Assembly (NCBI RefSeq): GCF_003576525.1
Contig: NZ_QWUA01000005.1
Coordinates: forward strand, 62,001-126,000
Direction: 5' to 3'
DNA: 64,000 bases
DNA from: Rummeliibacillus sp. POC4
Lineage (GTDB): Bacteria; Bacillota; Bacilli; Bacillales_A; Planococcaceae
The position numbers and the translations under genes are program-made. How positions within the stretch are numbered: position 1 is the stretch's first letter; every line of letters begins with the position of its first letter. The notes beneath the pieces are model-generated. The model had not been told where the DNA came from and searched no databases. It worked only from the letters and a program-made list of their open reading frames with translations. Of this stretch, positions 49,923 to 59,931 are shown piece after piece.

Positions 49923-50927
49923 ATGGTGAAGAGAAGTATAATGCCTCGGCATTTGCTCCTCTTTTGCTTTATAATGCTTTTTGCAATTATGACAAGTGGA
50001 TGTTCAAGTATTTTACCAGCAAAAGAAGAGAAAATAGATGAAGGCATTAAAGTACTAATTGTCGCATTTGGAAGCAGAGAACCTATTCCTAATATGAAAG
50101 TTAGCGTAAGAGATATAGAGACAGATGAATTAGTTACTACTGCTACTAGTGATTCTGAGGGGCAAGTGAAACTCCCTCATTTAAAAGCCGGTAGACGTTA
50201 TTTATTTGTACCATCTTCTAATGATGACTTAGGGCTTGTAAAAAAAACTAATAGTGTAGCAAAGATAGTAAAAGTAAAAAAAGATACTTCCTATGTCGTT
50301 CTTGAAACCTACTATCAAAAGGAAAATCAGCGTATTGAAGTTCCTGTTGTACTGCAAAATCCCCAACTTCCACACGGTTGTGAAATAACAGCAATGACAG
50401 CTGCATTTAACTATTACGGTTTAAATCTTTCTAAGATGAAGATGGCTAAGAAATATTTGCCGACAGAAGAGATTGTTGATAAAAATGGAAAACGAATAGG
50501 TCCAGATCCAAACAAAGCATACGCAGGAAATCCTGCAGACAAGTTAACAGGTACATATATTTTTGCTCCAGCGATCACAAAAACTGCAAAAAAAGTAGCA
50601 AGAGATTATAAATCAAATCTTCAAGTGACGAATCTTACTGGTGCTAGCAAAAAGAAAATAATAGAAACTGTTCAACAAGGTATACCGGTGATGATGTGGG
50701 TAACATTGGATTTATCAAAGCCAAAGAAAAAAGAAGGCTGGTATATTAAAGGGACCGACCGTAAACCTAAAATGTATAGAAATTTACATGTAGTAGTGCT
50801 AACTGGGTATGAGGATGATAAAGTTATCGTTATGGATCCACTTCATGGCTACGTTTCTCATGATACGACAAAATTTTTCAAAAGCTACAAAGAAATGGGT
50901 TCACAAGCAATTTCGATAGAAAAATAA
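49923..50927 (+). CDS. Lipoprotein with C39-like peptidase domain
   Basis: 334-aa secreted lipoprotein: signal peptide with lipobox TSGC, an N-terminal beta domain of about 90 residues (carboxypeptidase-regulatory/Ig-like, VLIVAFGSREPIPNMKVSV region), then a C39_2-type papain-like domain with the catalytic Cys in LPHGCEITAM, His in NLHVVVLTGY and Asp in VMDPLHG. ATG 49923 is chosen behind AAAAGGAGA (TTG 49914 is too close). It lies 33 bases after asnB. Location outside the membrane and a cysteine-protease fold suggest cleavage of wall peptides or amides; the substrate is unknown. Confidence 0.82.
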   Translation: MVKRSIMPRHLLLFCFIMLFAIMTSGCSSILPAKEEKIDEGIKVLIVAFGSREPIPNMKVSVRDIETDELVTTATSDSEGQVKLPHLKAGRRYLFVPSSNDDLGLVKKTNSVAKIVKVKKDTSYVVLETYYQKENQRIEVPVVLQNPQLPHGCEITAMTAAFNYYGLNLSKMKMAKKYLPTEEIVDKNGKRIGPDPNKAYAGNPADKLTGTYIFAPAITKTAKKVARDYKSNLQVTNLTGASKKKIIETVQQGIPVMMWVTLDLSKPKKKEGWYIKGTDRKPKMYRNLHVVVLTGYEDDKVIVMDPLHGYVSHDTTKFFKSYKEMGSQAISIEK

Positions 50928-51020
50928 ACTATAACAATTTAAGACATTGTTCGTTTATAAACGCAAAATATGATAAACTAATGGCATTAAAATAAGTACA
51001 AATAAGTGAGATGATCAGAA

Positions 51021-52235
51021 ATGGCAGAACAACCATTTTTACCAATATTAATCGGATCAGATATGAATGCATATGGTATGGCACGAGCTTTTTATGAAGC
51101 TTATGGCATTAAAGCAATCGTAGTTGGACGAGCACATTTAACAGCAACACAAAATAGTCGTATTCTACACTTCAAACAAGTTCCAAACTTAAAAGAAAAC
51201 TTTGTAGAAGAAATGAAAAAATTAGCAAAAGAATACGAAAATAAAGATTTACTATTAATGGGTTGTGGCGATGATTATGTCAAACTCATTATTAAGAACA
51301 AACCAGCCCTAGAACAATATTTCACAGTTCCATACATTGATGAATCTTTGATGGATCGCATTTTACTAAAAGAAAATTTCTATAAAATGTGCGAAAAATA
51401 TAACTTCAGTTATCCTAAAACAGACACTTGTACGTTTGAGACATATGAAAACTTCCAAGTGAAATTTGACTACCCAATCATTATTAAGGCATCTAACTCC
51501 GTTGCTTATTGGGCATGTAAATTCCCTGGTAAGAAGAAAGTATTCGTTGCTCATGATGAAGCTGAAAAAGATGCTATATTAAAAGCAATCTATAGTTCTT
51601 CTTATAAAGATCACTTAATCATTCAAGAGTTTATCCCTGGAGATGACTCATATATGCGTGTATTGAATGCATATGTTGCAACAGATGGTAAAGTGAAGCT
51701 AATGTGCCTAGGTAACCCAATTCTTGAAGAACACTCTCCAGAAGGTATAGGTAGTTATGCTGCAATCATTACTACTTATGATAAAGACTTGATGGACCAA
51801 GTTCGTTTCTTCCTAGAAGACATAGGTTTTACAGGTATTGCAAACTTCGATATGAAATATGACTACCGTGACGGTAAGTATAAATTATTCGAGATTAATC
51901 TACGTAATGGACGTAGTAGCTATTATGTAACGGCTGCAGGCTATAACTTAATGCAATATGTTGCTGATGACCGTATGTTGCACATTCAACAAGAATGTAC
52001 CTATGCGAATAACGAACATTTGTGGAGTATCATTCCAAATGGCGTATTATTTAAATATGCACAAAATAAAGAGTTAAAAGCAAAAGCACGTAAGCTTATT
52101 AAAGAAGGAAAAGCAACAAACTCATTATTCTATAAAGAAGATATGAATTTCAAACGTTGGTACAAGCTAACATTAAATAGCTTAAATTATTACCGTAAAT
52201 ACAAAAAATATTTTAACAATAAAGGTCTGTCTTAA
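51021..52235 (+). CDS. ATP-grasp ligase, probable D-aspartate ligase
   Basis: 404-aa ATP-grasp carboxylate-amine ligase resembling Enterococcus faecium Asl(fm), which adds D-aspartate to the lysine of peptidoglycan precursors. Visible features: N-terminal GSDMNAYGMARAFYEAYG, ATP-binding IIIKASNSVAYWACKFPGKK and IIQEFIPGDDSYMRV, and the metal site FEINLRNGRSSYYVTAAG. ATG 51021 behind a weak AGTGAGATGATC site. It ends three bases before the aspartate racemase gene, which would supply D-Asp. Together they imply an L-Lys-D-Asp cross-bridge. Confidence 0.83.
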   Translation: MAEQPFLPILIGSDMNAYGMARAFYEAYGIKAIVVGRAHLTATQNSRILHFKQVPNLKENFVEEMKKLAKEYENKDLLLMGCGDDYVKLIIKNKPALEQYFTVPYIDESLMDRILLKENFYKMCEKYNFSYPKTDTCTFETYENFQVKFDYPIIIKASNSVAYWACKFPGKKKVFVAHDEAEKDAILKAIYSSSYKDHLIIQEFIPGDDSYMRVLNAYVATDGKVKLMCLGNPILEEHSPEGIGSYAAIITTYDKDLMDQVRFFLEDIGFTGIANFDMKYDYRDGKYKLFEINLRNGRSSYYVTAAGYNLMQYVADDRMLHIQQECTYANNEHLWSIIPNGVLFKYAQNKELKAKARKLIKEGKATNSLFYKEDMNFKRWYKLTLNSLNYYRKYKKYFNNKGLS

Positions 52236-52238
52236 GTT

Positions 52239-52943
52239 ATGAAAAAGAAAGTACTTGGCATTATTGGCGGAGTTGGACCTTTAGCAACAATGCTCCTAGG
52301 CGAAACAATTGTCCGAAGAACTTTTGCGTTTAGAGATCAAGAACATATGCACTTTATCATTGATAATGATACACGTATTCCTGATAGAACAGATTACATC
52401 TTAGATCACTCTAAACCAAATCCACTACCAGTGATGGTAGAAGATGCTCATAAGCTTGCAAACGCAGGAGCAGATATGATATGTATTCCTTGTAATACAG
52501 CGCATAGATTTTATGAAGGTTTACAAGAAGGTTCACCTGTTCCCGTTCTGCATATGATTCGAGAAACTGCAAAGAAAGCACACCTATTGAATGCAAAACG
52601 TGTGGGGATTCTTGCAACAATCGGTACTTTGACTTCTAACTTATATCAAGAGGCTTTACTCGATGAAGGAATAGAACCAATTGTACCAGACAAAGAAATG
52701 CAAAAAGACCTTATGTCAGTGATCTATGACTATGTAAAAGCAGGAAAGAAAATCTCAAAAGAACAATGGCAACCCATTGAGACGGCTATGATAAAAGCAG
52801 GTTGTGACTATATTATATTAGGATGCACAGAACTATCTGTTGTGAATCGTGATTTATCTCTAGATAGTAATTTATATATCGATGCACTAATTGTATTAGC
52901 AGACACTGCAATTACTAGTTGTGGATATGAACTATTAGACTAA
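52239..52943 (+). CDS. Aspartate racemase
   Basis: 234-aa cofactor-independent Asp/Glu racemase family protein. GIIGGVGPLAT at the N-terminus, the first catalytic Cys in CIPCNTAHRF (Cys of PCNTAH) and the second in LGCTELS. ATG start three bases after the ligase stop, no separate promoter, so co-expressed. Converts L-Asp to D-Asp. Glutamate racemase is less likely because of the aspartate-racemase type PCNTAH and the D-Asp ligase next door. Confidence 0.87.
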   Translation: MKKKVLGIIGGVGPLATMLLGETIVRRTFAFRDQEHMHFIIDNDTRIPDRTDYILDHSKPNPLPVMVEDAHKLANAGADMICIPCNTAHRFYEGLQEGSPVPVLHMIRETAKKAHLLNAKRVGILATIGTLTSNLYQEALLDEGIEPIVPDKEMQKDLMSVIYDYVKAGKKISKEQWQPIETAMIKAGCDYIILGCTELSVVNRDLSLDSNLYIDALIVLADTAITSCGYELLD

Positions 52944-52950
52944 ATTGAAA

Positions 52951-52980
52951 CACCTGTCCTTTTCGGAGGGCAGGTTTTTA
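52951..52980 (+). terminator. Terminator of the D-Asp cluster
   Basis: ACCTGTCC and GGGCAGGT stem followed by TTTTTA, eight bases after the racemase stop. Confidence 0.8.
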
Positions 52981-53064
52981 CTTAAATACTTTTTAAATAA
53001 ATCAATTTCATTATATATGAAACAAATCATCATAAAATTACACTGAGAGAAGGTGTGGGAAACA

Positions 53065-54345
53065 ATGACATTCCTAAATTTATTAAATGAAGACTTACAA
53101 AAAAAGTGGAGCTTCCCATCCACTATGCCAATACAAGATCAAATGATTCCAGCACTTATAGAAGGTAAGGATGTTGTAGCTGAATCTCCAACAGGTACAG
53201 GTAAAACATTAGCTTACTTATTACCGTTACTTCAAAAAGTAGATGGAACAAAAAAAGCAACTCAAGCTTTAATCATAGCGCCATCTCAAGAATTATGTAT
53301 GCAAATTGTAGAGGTTATTCGTGAATGGATTGCTGGCACACCTATTACTGTTGTCCCTTTAATTGGTGGAGCAAATCCACAAAGACAAATTGAAAAGTTA
53401 AAAAAGAAACCAACAATTGCAGTTGGTACACCAGGAAGATTAAATGAGCTTGTTAATGAAAGAAAGTTGAAACTGCATGAACTGACTACAATCATTTTAG
53501 ATGAAGGTGATCAGTTACTAAGTAGGGACTATCGAGTAATTGTAAAATCTTTTATCGATGGTGCTGATCATAATCGCCAAGTAGCGGTTGTATCAGCTAC
53601 AATAACAGATGAAATTGAGTTAGTTGCAAAACGTATGCTTCATGATCCAATCAGACTTCAAGTAGAGGTTGAAAAAGACTTACTAGGTGATAGCAAGGTA
53701 GTACATTCTTTTGTAAAGCTTGAACAACGAGATAAAACAGAGTTTCTTCGTAAAATTTCACATATATCAGGCGTGAGAGCCCTTGCTTTTATAAATAATT
53801 TAGATCAACTACTAATGAAAAAATCTAAACTGGATTTCCGTAATGCACCAATCGTTGCACTACATTCTGAGATGAAGAAGGAAGAAAGAAAAACCTCATT
53901 AGATAGTTTCCGTAAAGGAGAAGCACGAGTCCTAATTGCAACAGATATTGCGGCACGTGGTTTAGATATTAAAGGGTTAACACATGTTATCCATGTGGAT
54001 GTTCCATATACAAAAGAACAATATGTGCATCGTTCAGGACGTACTGGTCGTGCTGGAGCTGACGGTGAGGTTATTACATTATTAGCTTATCATGAAGAAC
54101 AAGCCTATCATAAACGTATGCGAGAATTATCTATTAAACCAGTTGAAAAAATTTGGTCTAATGGTCAATTAATCGAAGGACATGCGGAAGTAAAACCTCC
54201 TAAACAAAAGAGAGGGAATAATAAATCTTCAGGCTCATATTCTAAAAAGAAAAGTGAAAGTAGCTCATTTGGAAATTCTTTTAAAAAACAGGAAAACAAA
54301 AAGTTTTTTAGCAAAAAGAACCGTCTAAACAATAAAAAAAAGTGA
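53065..54345 (+). CDS. yfmL: DEAD-box RNA helicase, YfmL-like
   Basis: 426-aa ATP-dependent RNA helicase. Motifs: Q-motif region PIQDQMIPALIEGKD, Walker A ESPTGTGKT, motif Ib GTPGRL, motif II LDEGD (Gly in place of the usual Ala), motif III SAT, and ATDIAARGLDI and HRSGRTGRAG. The C-terminus is a Lys/Ser/Asn-rich tail with FGNSFKKQ. ATG 53065 preferred to GTG 53053 by the GAGAAGGTG site. Closest to B. subtilis YfmL, which takes part in large ribosomal subunit assembly and also has a non-Ala residue there. The tail is longer than in YfmL. Confidence 0.85.
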   Translation: MTFLNLLNEDLQKKWSFPSTMPIQDQMIPALIEGKDVVAESPTGTGKTLAYLLPLLQKVDGTKKATQALIIAPSQELCMQIVEVIREWIAGTPITVVPLIGGANPQRQIEKLKKKPTIAVGTPGRLNELVNERKLKLHELTTIILDEGDQLLSRDYRVIVKSFIDGADHNRQVAVVSATITDEIELVAKRMLHDPIRLQVEVEKDLLGDSKVVHSFVKLEQRDKTEFLRKISHISGVRALAFINNLDQLLMKKSKLDFRNAPIVALHSEMKKEERKTSLDSFRKGEARVLIATDIAARGLDIKGLTHVIHVDVPYTKEQYVHRSGRTGRAGADGEVITLLAYHEEQAYHKRMRELSIKPVEKIWSNGQLIEGHAEVKPPKQKRGNNKSSGSYSKKKSESSSFGNSFKKQENKKFFSKKNRLNNKKK

Positions 54346-54357
54346 GGTAACTGATTA

Positions 54358-55587
54358 ATGACATTTGAAGAGAAGTTAGAGCAATTTGCTGAGTTAACTG
54401 TTAAAGTGGGTGCCAATGTTCAAAAAGGTCAAACACTCCTTATTAATACAACTACAGATACTGTCGAATTTACAAGGTTAGTTGTTAAAAAAGCTTACGA
54501 AGTAGGAGCAGCTCGTGTAACAGTTAATTTTTCGGATGATGTGATAAACCGTCAGTTTTTTGATAATGCACCAGATGCTGAGTTCGCAAAATTTCCTCGT
54601 TGGATTAGTGAACAACGAGATGAACTAATTGAGCGAAAAGGGGCATTACTTTGGATTGACGCAGCAGATCCAGATAATTTAACAGGTGTTCCAGTTGAAA
54701 AATTATCTGCTCATCAAAAAGCATCTGGCAAAGCTTTAGAAAACTATCGTGATGCTGTTATGAATGATAAAATAGCTTGGTCAATTATTGCTGTACCTTC
54801 TAAAAAATGGGCTGCAAAGGTATTTCCAAATCTAAAAGAAGAAGAACAAGTACCAGCTTTATGGGAAGCTATTTTTAAAACAGTACATATCGGTGAAGGA
54901 AATGTAATCGATAATTGGGAACAACATTTAAAAAATTTAGATGAACGCGCAGCTATATTAAATAAAAAACGATATGCAAAATTACATTACACAGCACCAG
55001 GAACAGATTTAACAGTCGAATTACCTGATAAGCATATTTGGTGCACAGGGGCAAGCTACACACCAGAAGGTACATCGTTTGTCGCTAATATGCCAACTGA
55101 AGAAGTATATACAATGCCATCAAAATATGGTGTTAATGGCTATGTGTCAAATACCAAACCACTTGCTTTCCAAGGTAATATTATCGATCATTTTAAAATT
55201 ACTTTTGAAAACGGTAAGATTGTAAAAACAGAAGCTAGAGTAGGTGCAGAACTTCTTCAAGAACTAACAAAAGCAGATGAAGGATCACGATATCTCGGTG
55301 AGGTAGCACTTGTACCACATGAATCACCAATTTCAGCATCGAACATCCTATATTACAATACATTATTTGACGAAAATGCATCCAACCACTTAGCAATCGG
55401 TGAAGCTTATCCAACATGCTATGAAGGTGGGAGCGCGCTTTCAAAAGAGCAACTTGAAGAAAAAGGCATCAATACTTCCATTACGCATGAGGACTTCATG
55501 GTAGGTAGTGGAGAGATGGATATTGATGGTGTTCTACCTGATGGAACTGTAGAGCCTATCTTTAGAAAAGGAAGTTGGGCATTCTAA
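54358..55587 (+). CDS. Aminopeptidase, M29 family (AmpS/PepS-like)
   Basis: 409-aa metallo-aminopeptidase. Starts FEEKLEQFAELTVKVGANVQKGQTLLI, a family signature. Metal ligands are expected in the C-terminal half (LGEVALVPHESPIS, NASNHLAIGEAYP, HEDFMVGS): Glu, His and Asp residues are present. ATG behind AAGTGAGGTAA, 12 bases after the helicase stop, so probably co-transcribed with it. Acts in the cytoplasm on short peptides. Confidence 0.88.
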   Translation: MTFEEKLEQFAELTVKVGANVQKGQTLLINTTTDTVEFTRLVVKKAYEVGAARVTVNFSDDVINRQFFDNAPDAEFAKFPRWISEQRDELIERKGALLWIDAADPDNLTGVPVEKLSAHQKASGKALENYRDAVMNDKIAWSIIAVPSKKWAAKVFPNLKEEEQVPALWEAIFKTVHIGEGNVIDNWEQHLKNLDERAAILNKKRYAKLHYTAPGTDLTVELPDKHIWCTGASYTPEGTSFVANMPTEEVYTMPSKYGVNGYVSNTKPLAFQGNIIDHFKITFENGKIVKTEARVGAELLQELTKADEGSRYLGEVALVPHESPISASNILYYNTLFDENASNHLAIGEAYPTCYEGGSALSKEQLEEKGINTSITHEDFMVGSGEMDIDGVLPDGTVEPIFRKGSWAF

Positions 55588-55608
55588 ACTGCATTGCTGA
55601 ACAAGATA

Positions 55609-55666
55609 AAAACCCTTCAACGAAAGCCTATAAGTACGTATGGCTTATTTATTGAAGGGTTTTTTA
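55609..55666 (+). terminator. Terminator of the helicase-aminopeptidase pair
   Basis: AAAACCCTTCAA pairs with TTGAAGGGTTTTTT; the loop contains a second small inverted repeat (AAGCC / GGCTT). Confidence 0.85.
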
Positions 55667-55694
55667 TCTCTAGTAATACATTGTGGAATGATCA

Positions 55695-55805
55695 TTATTT
55701 TTTTAAAGGGTTTTTCTTCTTTCTAGCGTCAATGGCTTTTATGATGATTGGATAAACGATTGGTGCGATTTTTATAGCAGCTTTTACAACTTTTCTTACT
55801 TGCAT
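55695..55805 (-). CDS. Possible small cationic peptide, 36 aa
   Basis: ATG 55805 behind GGAGTG (eight-base spacing), stop at 55695. The product starts MQVRKVVKAAIKIAPIVYPI and ends RKKKNPLKK: strongly basic with an amphipathic middle and no acidic residue but one Asp. No family recognised. Its own ribosome binding site and compact layout support it; expression is unproven. Confidence 0.45.
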   Translation of the reverse strand: MQVRKVVKAAIKIAPIVYPIIIKAIDARKKKNPLKK

Positions 55806-55869
55806 AATAAGCACTCCATTCTTTGGATCTTCTGTATTTCGACATGATAAATCCTCATATAGATAATAT

Positions 55870-56250
55870 CTAAGCTTTAAGAACTTTTATACCTTGAACA
55901 ATATTCCATATAAACACTGCAAGGGATAAAATGACTTCAAAGACAATAAATATTAGCCATGCAATCATGATAAATGTATCACCACTTGATGAGTATGACA
56001 AACCATTTGAATTTAAACCAATTGACTCATAACTAGTCGATTCAAAACCAAAGTTTATGATAACAGCTATGAAGATAATAACGCCGATAATAGTAGGTAT
56101 GATTAACAATAGGTGAGAGAAGAAAGCTCGTTTTGCATGTCTTTTAACTTCAGGTTCAGTTGCTACAAAGAACACGATTAATGGTAAAATAAATCCTGCA
56201 AAAAAGACACTAAAATAACAAAGCGATGATAATACACGATTATTATTCAC
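55870..56250 (-). CDS. DUF4870-like membrane protein
   Basis: 126-aa membrane protein with three hydrophobic segments and the DUF4870 pattern: an N-terminal LCYFSVFFAGFILPLIVFF, then EVKRHAKRAFFSHL, and the closing FIWNIVQGIKVLKA. The GTG at 56250 gives eight bases from GGAGGTGA; in-frame ATG codons at 56256 and 56265 lie on top of that site. Function unknown; this family is common in Bacillota. Confidence 0.72.
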   Translation of the reverse strand: MNNNRVLSSLCYFSVFFAGFILPLIVFFVATEPEVKRHAKRAFFSHLLLIIPTIIGVIIFIAVIINFGFESTSYESIGLNSNGLSYSSSGDTFIMIAWLIFIVFEVILSLAVFIWNIVQGIKVLKA

Positions 56251-56407
56251 ATTCATCACCTCCATTCAAACATTCATATATATCCTACGTATAAAAGCGG
56301 ATAAAAGATTCATATGTTTTACAATAGCCAAAGAATTATTCTCTATTGAATTTCCAACTTAAGTTAAGTACAATGAATATGTTCAAAAAAATTTAATGAT
56401 GTATCGA

Positions 56408-56496
56408 CCACAAGGGGAGCCGTAAAGGACGGCTGAGAGTGAACCCGAAGTTCTAACCCTTTGAACCTGTAAGTTAATGCTTGCGTAGGAATGTGG
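56408..56496 (+). promoter_or_regulatory. TPP (thiamine pyrophosphate) riboswitch
   Basis: Conserved THI-box elements in order: P1 CCACA (56408-56412) pairing with TGTGG (56492-56496), GGGGAGCC, the CTGAGAGTGA core, ACCCTTTGAACCTG and GTTAATGCTTGCGTAGGA. Followed by a terminator at 56515, so TPP binding should switch off the thiamine transporter gene downstream. Confidence 0.95.
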
Positions 56497-56514
56497 ATAG
56501 AAAACCGACTTATT

Positions 56515-56548
56515 CGATGTCAGGACTATCCTGACGTCGTTTTTTTTA
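56515..56548 (+). terminator. Riboswitch-controlled terminator
   Basis: CGATGTCAGG and CCTGACGTCG stem followed by eight T, 19 bases after the TPP aptamer: the expression platform of the riboswitch. Confidence 0.9.
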
Positions 56549-56627
56549 TGGTGAATATCTAATTCTGGCAATACCAGAATAAGCTTTAGACTTATGTGAT
56601 CTGCATCTGAACTAAGGAGGATGAAAA

Positions 56628-57188
56628 TTGAACAATAAGAAATTATTAATGATGATTGAAATTGCGATTTTTGCAGCAATTGGTTTAGTTTTAGATCAGC
56701 TTTCATTTAGATTGTGGGCTCAGGGAGGCTCTATTAGTCTTGTGATGGTACCAATTGTGTTGATGGCTTTTCGTTGGGGAACAGTACCAGGGCTTGTAAC
56801 GGGTTTCCTAATAGGAACATTACAAGTAATAATGGGAGGTTATATTTTAACCCCATTACAAGGCTTTATCGATTATTTCTTTGCGTTTACAGTTGTAGGT
56901 TTAGCCGGAATCGTCCGACGTCAATTACTTAAGGCTAGTAAGGAAGGAAAGAAAAAGCAAGTGGTGGCGTATATTACACTTGGCACTTTTATAGGTGGGT
57001 TATTACGCTATATTGCACACACAGTGGCAGGAATTGTATTCTTTGCTGAATATGCAGGAAAACAAAACGTGTATTTATACTCAATTATTTATAATGGGTC
57101 GTATATGATACCTGCCATTATATTAACAATCATTGTAGCATCTCTTCTCTTTACTACAGCACCAAAATTATTAGAGCATAAGAGATAA
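56628..57188 (+). CDS. thiT: Thiamine ECF transporter substrate-binding protein ThiT
   Basis: 186-aa S-component with about six transmembrane helices. ThiT traits: WAQGGSISLVMVPIVLMAFRWG near helix 2 and the C-terminal HTVAGIVFFAEYAG / YNGSYMIPAI segments. Start is TTG 56628 behind TAAGGAGG; the ATG at 56621 in another frame stops after five codons. It captures thiamine and works with the shared EcfAA'T energy module, not encoded here. Controlled by the TPP riboswitch. Confidence 0.92.
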   Translation: MNNKKLLMMIEIAIFAAIGLVLDQLSFRLWAQGGSISLVMVPIVLMAFRWGTVPGLVTGFLIGTLQVIMGGYILTPLQGFIDYFFAFTVVGLAGIVRRQLLKASKEGKKKQVVAYITLGTFIGGLLRYIAHTVAGIVFFAEYAGKQNVYLYSIIYNGSYMIPAIILTIIVASLLFTTAPKLLEHKR

Positions 57189-57411
57189 AAAGAATAGACG
57201 CTTAATAAAAAGCAATTGGCCTAGTTTTCTATATTAATAGGAACTAGGTTATTTTATTTGATAAATTTTTTTCATTTTTATGATGTTAAGGAGATTTGTA
57301 TGTATAAGTAAACTTTTACTGTATCTATAATATGATAGCTATAAGTTTAGACCGTCAGGGTGTTTTCTAAAACCGCATTTCTTAAATTGTGGTATAGTTA
57401 AATGTAGATAA

Positions 57412-58185
<774 letters not shown>

Positions 58186-58240
58186 AAAAAGTTAAAATAA
58201 AAAGCAGCTTAAAAGTTTGAAACCATTAAGCCACTTATTC

Positions 58241-58274
58241 AAGCTCTCTGAATTTATTCAGAGGGCTTTTGTTT
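58241..58274 (+). terminator. Terminator of map
   Basis: GCTCTCTGAAT / ATTCAGAGGGC stem followed by TTTTGTTTTTT. Overlaps the 3' end of the convergent membrane-protein gene. Confidence 0.8.
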
Positions 58275-58982
58275 TTTGATAAAAATAATTCCTACAACAA
58301 GTACACCACTCAAGAAAAGAGCAGCAGTTGTAACAAGTAATTCTTCAAAACCATTCTTAAATGCAATTCCAATAAAAGTCCAAATATAAATAATAGGGAA
58401 AAGGATATCTTCATAATGAAATCTGACATGTAATGCAATTGCTGCTCCAAATGTAAGCATAATTACTGCCCATAAAGGTTCGCTTAAATCTAAGAAGCTC
58501 CAATGATTATGGGTAAACAGGAAAGCGATGTTCATAAAAGTAACAATACTTTCCCATGCAAGGTATATAGAAATGGGTAAGCGTCCTACCCATGACCGAT
58601 TCCAAACGGGATAGGTAAAATACAAACCTATCAAGGATAATAACATTAAAATAATAATGATAACTGACCAGGTAAAATATTCATAATGCCATAAGTAAAT
58701 CCATAAAATATTAAGTACCGAACTCGTGACAAAATAAACAGTTTGCATAAATGTTATATGGTATTCGGTACGACGATTTTTCCACAAAAGATAAATCCAA
58801 TAGGTCAAAATAATATAGATAAATACCCGAATAATATTAACGTACCCTGCAGGACTAAATAGGACAGTATAGCTATTGGAGATCTCACTTGTTGTATGGC
58901 CATTAAGTGGAATAATGTTAGCAGCTATGCTAAATGTAACCATGGCCAAATATATAATGGTTACGATCAATAGTCTGCCCAA
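58254..58982 (-). CDS. TspO-like tryptophan-rich membrane protein
   Basis: 242-aa membrane protein with about seven hydrophobic segments. N-terminal ANIIPLNGHTTSEISNSYTVLFSPAGYV matches the opening of a TspO/MBR-related tryptophan-rich family common in Bacillota; many Trp in loops (WIYLLWKN, WIYLWHYEYFTW, WNRSW, NHWSF). TTG start 58982 behind AAAGGAG. Function not known; true TspO proteins bind porphyrins and are shorter (about 160 aa). Confidence 0.6.
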   Translation of the reverse strand: MGRLLIVTIIYLAMVTFSIAANIIPLNGHTTSEISNSYTVLFSPAGYVNIIRVFIYIILTYWIYLLWKNRRTEYHITFMQTVYFVTSSVLNILWIYLWHYEYFTWSVIIIILMLLSLIGLYFTYPVWNRSWVGRLPISIYLAWESIVTFMNIAFLFTHNHWSFLDLSEPLWAVIMLTFGAAIALHVRFHYEDILFPIIYIWTFIGIAFKNGFEELLVTTAALFLSGVLVVGIIFIKKQKPSE

Positions 58983-59160
58983 TACAATCTCTCCTTTCTG
59001 ATTAGATTAGTGAAACAATCTAATAATTGATATGATGTACATCAAATTCCATAAATAATTAGTCACTCTATAGTATACAATCGTTTTAGTGTAACAACAA
59101 ATACCATTTTAGTGAACATTGCGGTAAAATATTATAAAGATATAAAAAGGAGTGGATAAA

Positions 59161-59931
59161 GTGACTACACATATTGAAAAGCTGGATTTAAATAAAAAGC
59201 TAGACGATAAAATCTCCTATAAGAAAGAACTAAAAAAGCTCCAATTTGAAATGCTGAACATTCAACAATTCCTATTTAAGCATAATATTGGATTGATAAT
59301 AGGCTTTGAAGGGATGGATGCAGCAGGGAAGGGCGGCGCTATTAAGAGATTAACACAGCGCTTAGATCCAAGGGGATATATAGTACATCCTATAGCTGCT
59401 CCTACTCAAGAAGAGTTAAAGTATAATCATCTTCATCGATTTTGGAAACGACTTCCTGCAAGAGGACAGATAGGTATTTTCGATCGTACGTGGTATGGAC
59501 GAGTACTTGTTGAAAGAATTGAAGGATTTGCTTCAAAAGACGAATGGGGACGTGCTTATGAAGAAATCAATCAATTCGAAAAATTGTTAACAGATGATCA
59601 TTACATTGTATTGAAATTCTGGATACAAGTATCAAATGAAGAACAGTTAAATAGATTTAAAGAGCGTCAAGAAGATCCTTATAAAAAGTGGAAGCTTACG
59701 GATGAAGATTGGCGTAATCGAGATAAATGGCCTTTATATATTGAGGCTGCTAATGATATGTTCGATAAAACAGATCAAAAGAATGCACCTTGGATTTTAA
59801 TCGAGGGCAATGATAAAAAATACGCACGTATACAAGTTCTTAAAGAGACGATAAAACATGTAAAAAAAGAATGCGAACGTCAGGGCTTGCAAGTTACAGA
59901 TCCTACAGAATCTTTAACTAAAGAAGTATAA
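59161..59931 (+). CDS. Polyphosphate kinase 2 family protein
   Basis: 256-aa PPK2 kinase. Walker A GMDAAGKGGAIKR, followed by the lid-region RGYIVHPIAAPTQEELKYNHLHRFWKRLPARGQIGIFDRTWYGRVLVER (here noted as segments HLHRFWKRLP and FDRTWYGR, the Walker B). It uses polyphosphate to phosphorylate nucleoside mono- or diphosphates. The single-domain length suggests class I or III; the sequence alone does not settle AMP versus ADP preference. GTG 59161 is preferred to GTG 59152, because AAAAGGAG then has eight-base spacing. Confidence 0.88.
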   Translation: MTTHIEKLDLNKKLDDKISYKKELKKLQFEMLNIQQFLFKHNIGLIIGFEGMDAAGKGGAIKRLTQRLDPRGYIVHPIAAPTQEELKYNHLHRFWKRLPARGQIGIFDRTWYGRVLVERIEGFASKDEWGRAYEEINQFEKLLTDDHYIVLKFWIQVSNEEQLNRFKERQEDPYKKWKLTDEDWRNRDKWPLYIEAANDMFDKTDQKNAPWILIEGNDKKYARIQVLKETIKHVKKECERQGLQVTDPTESLTKEV

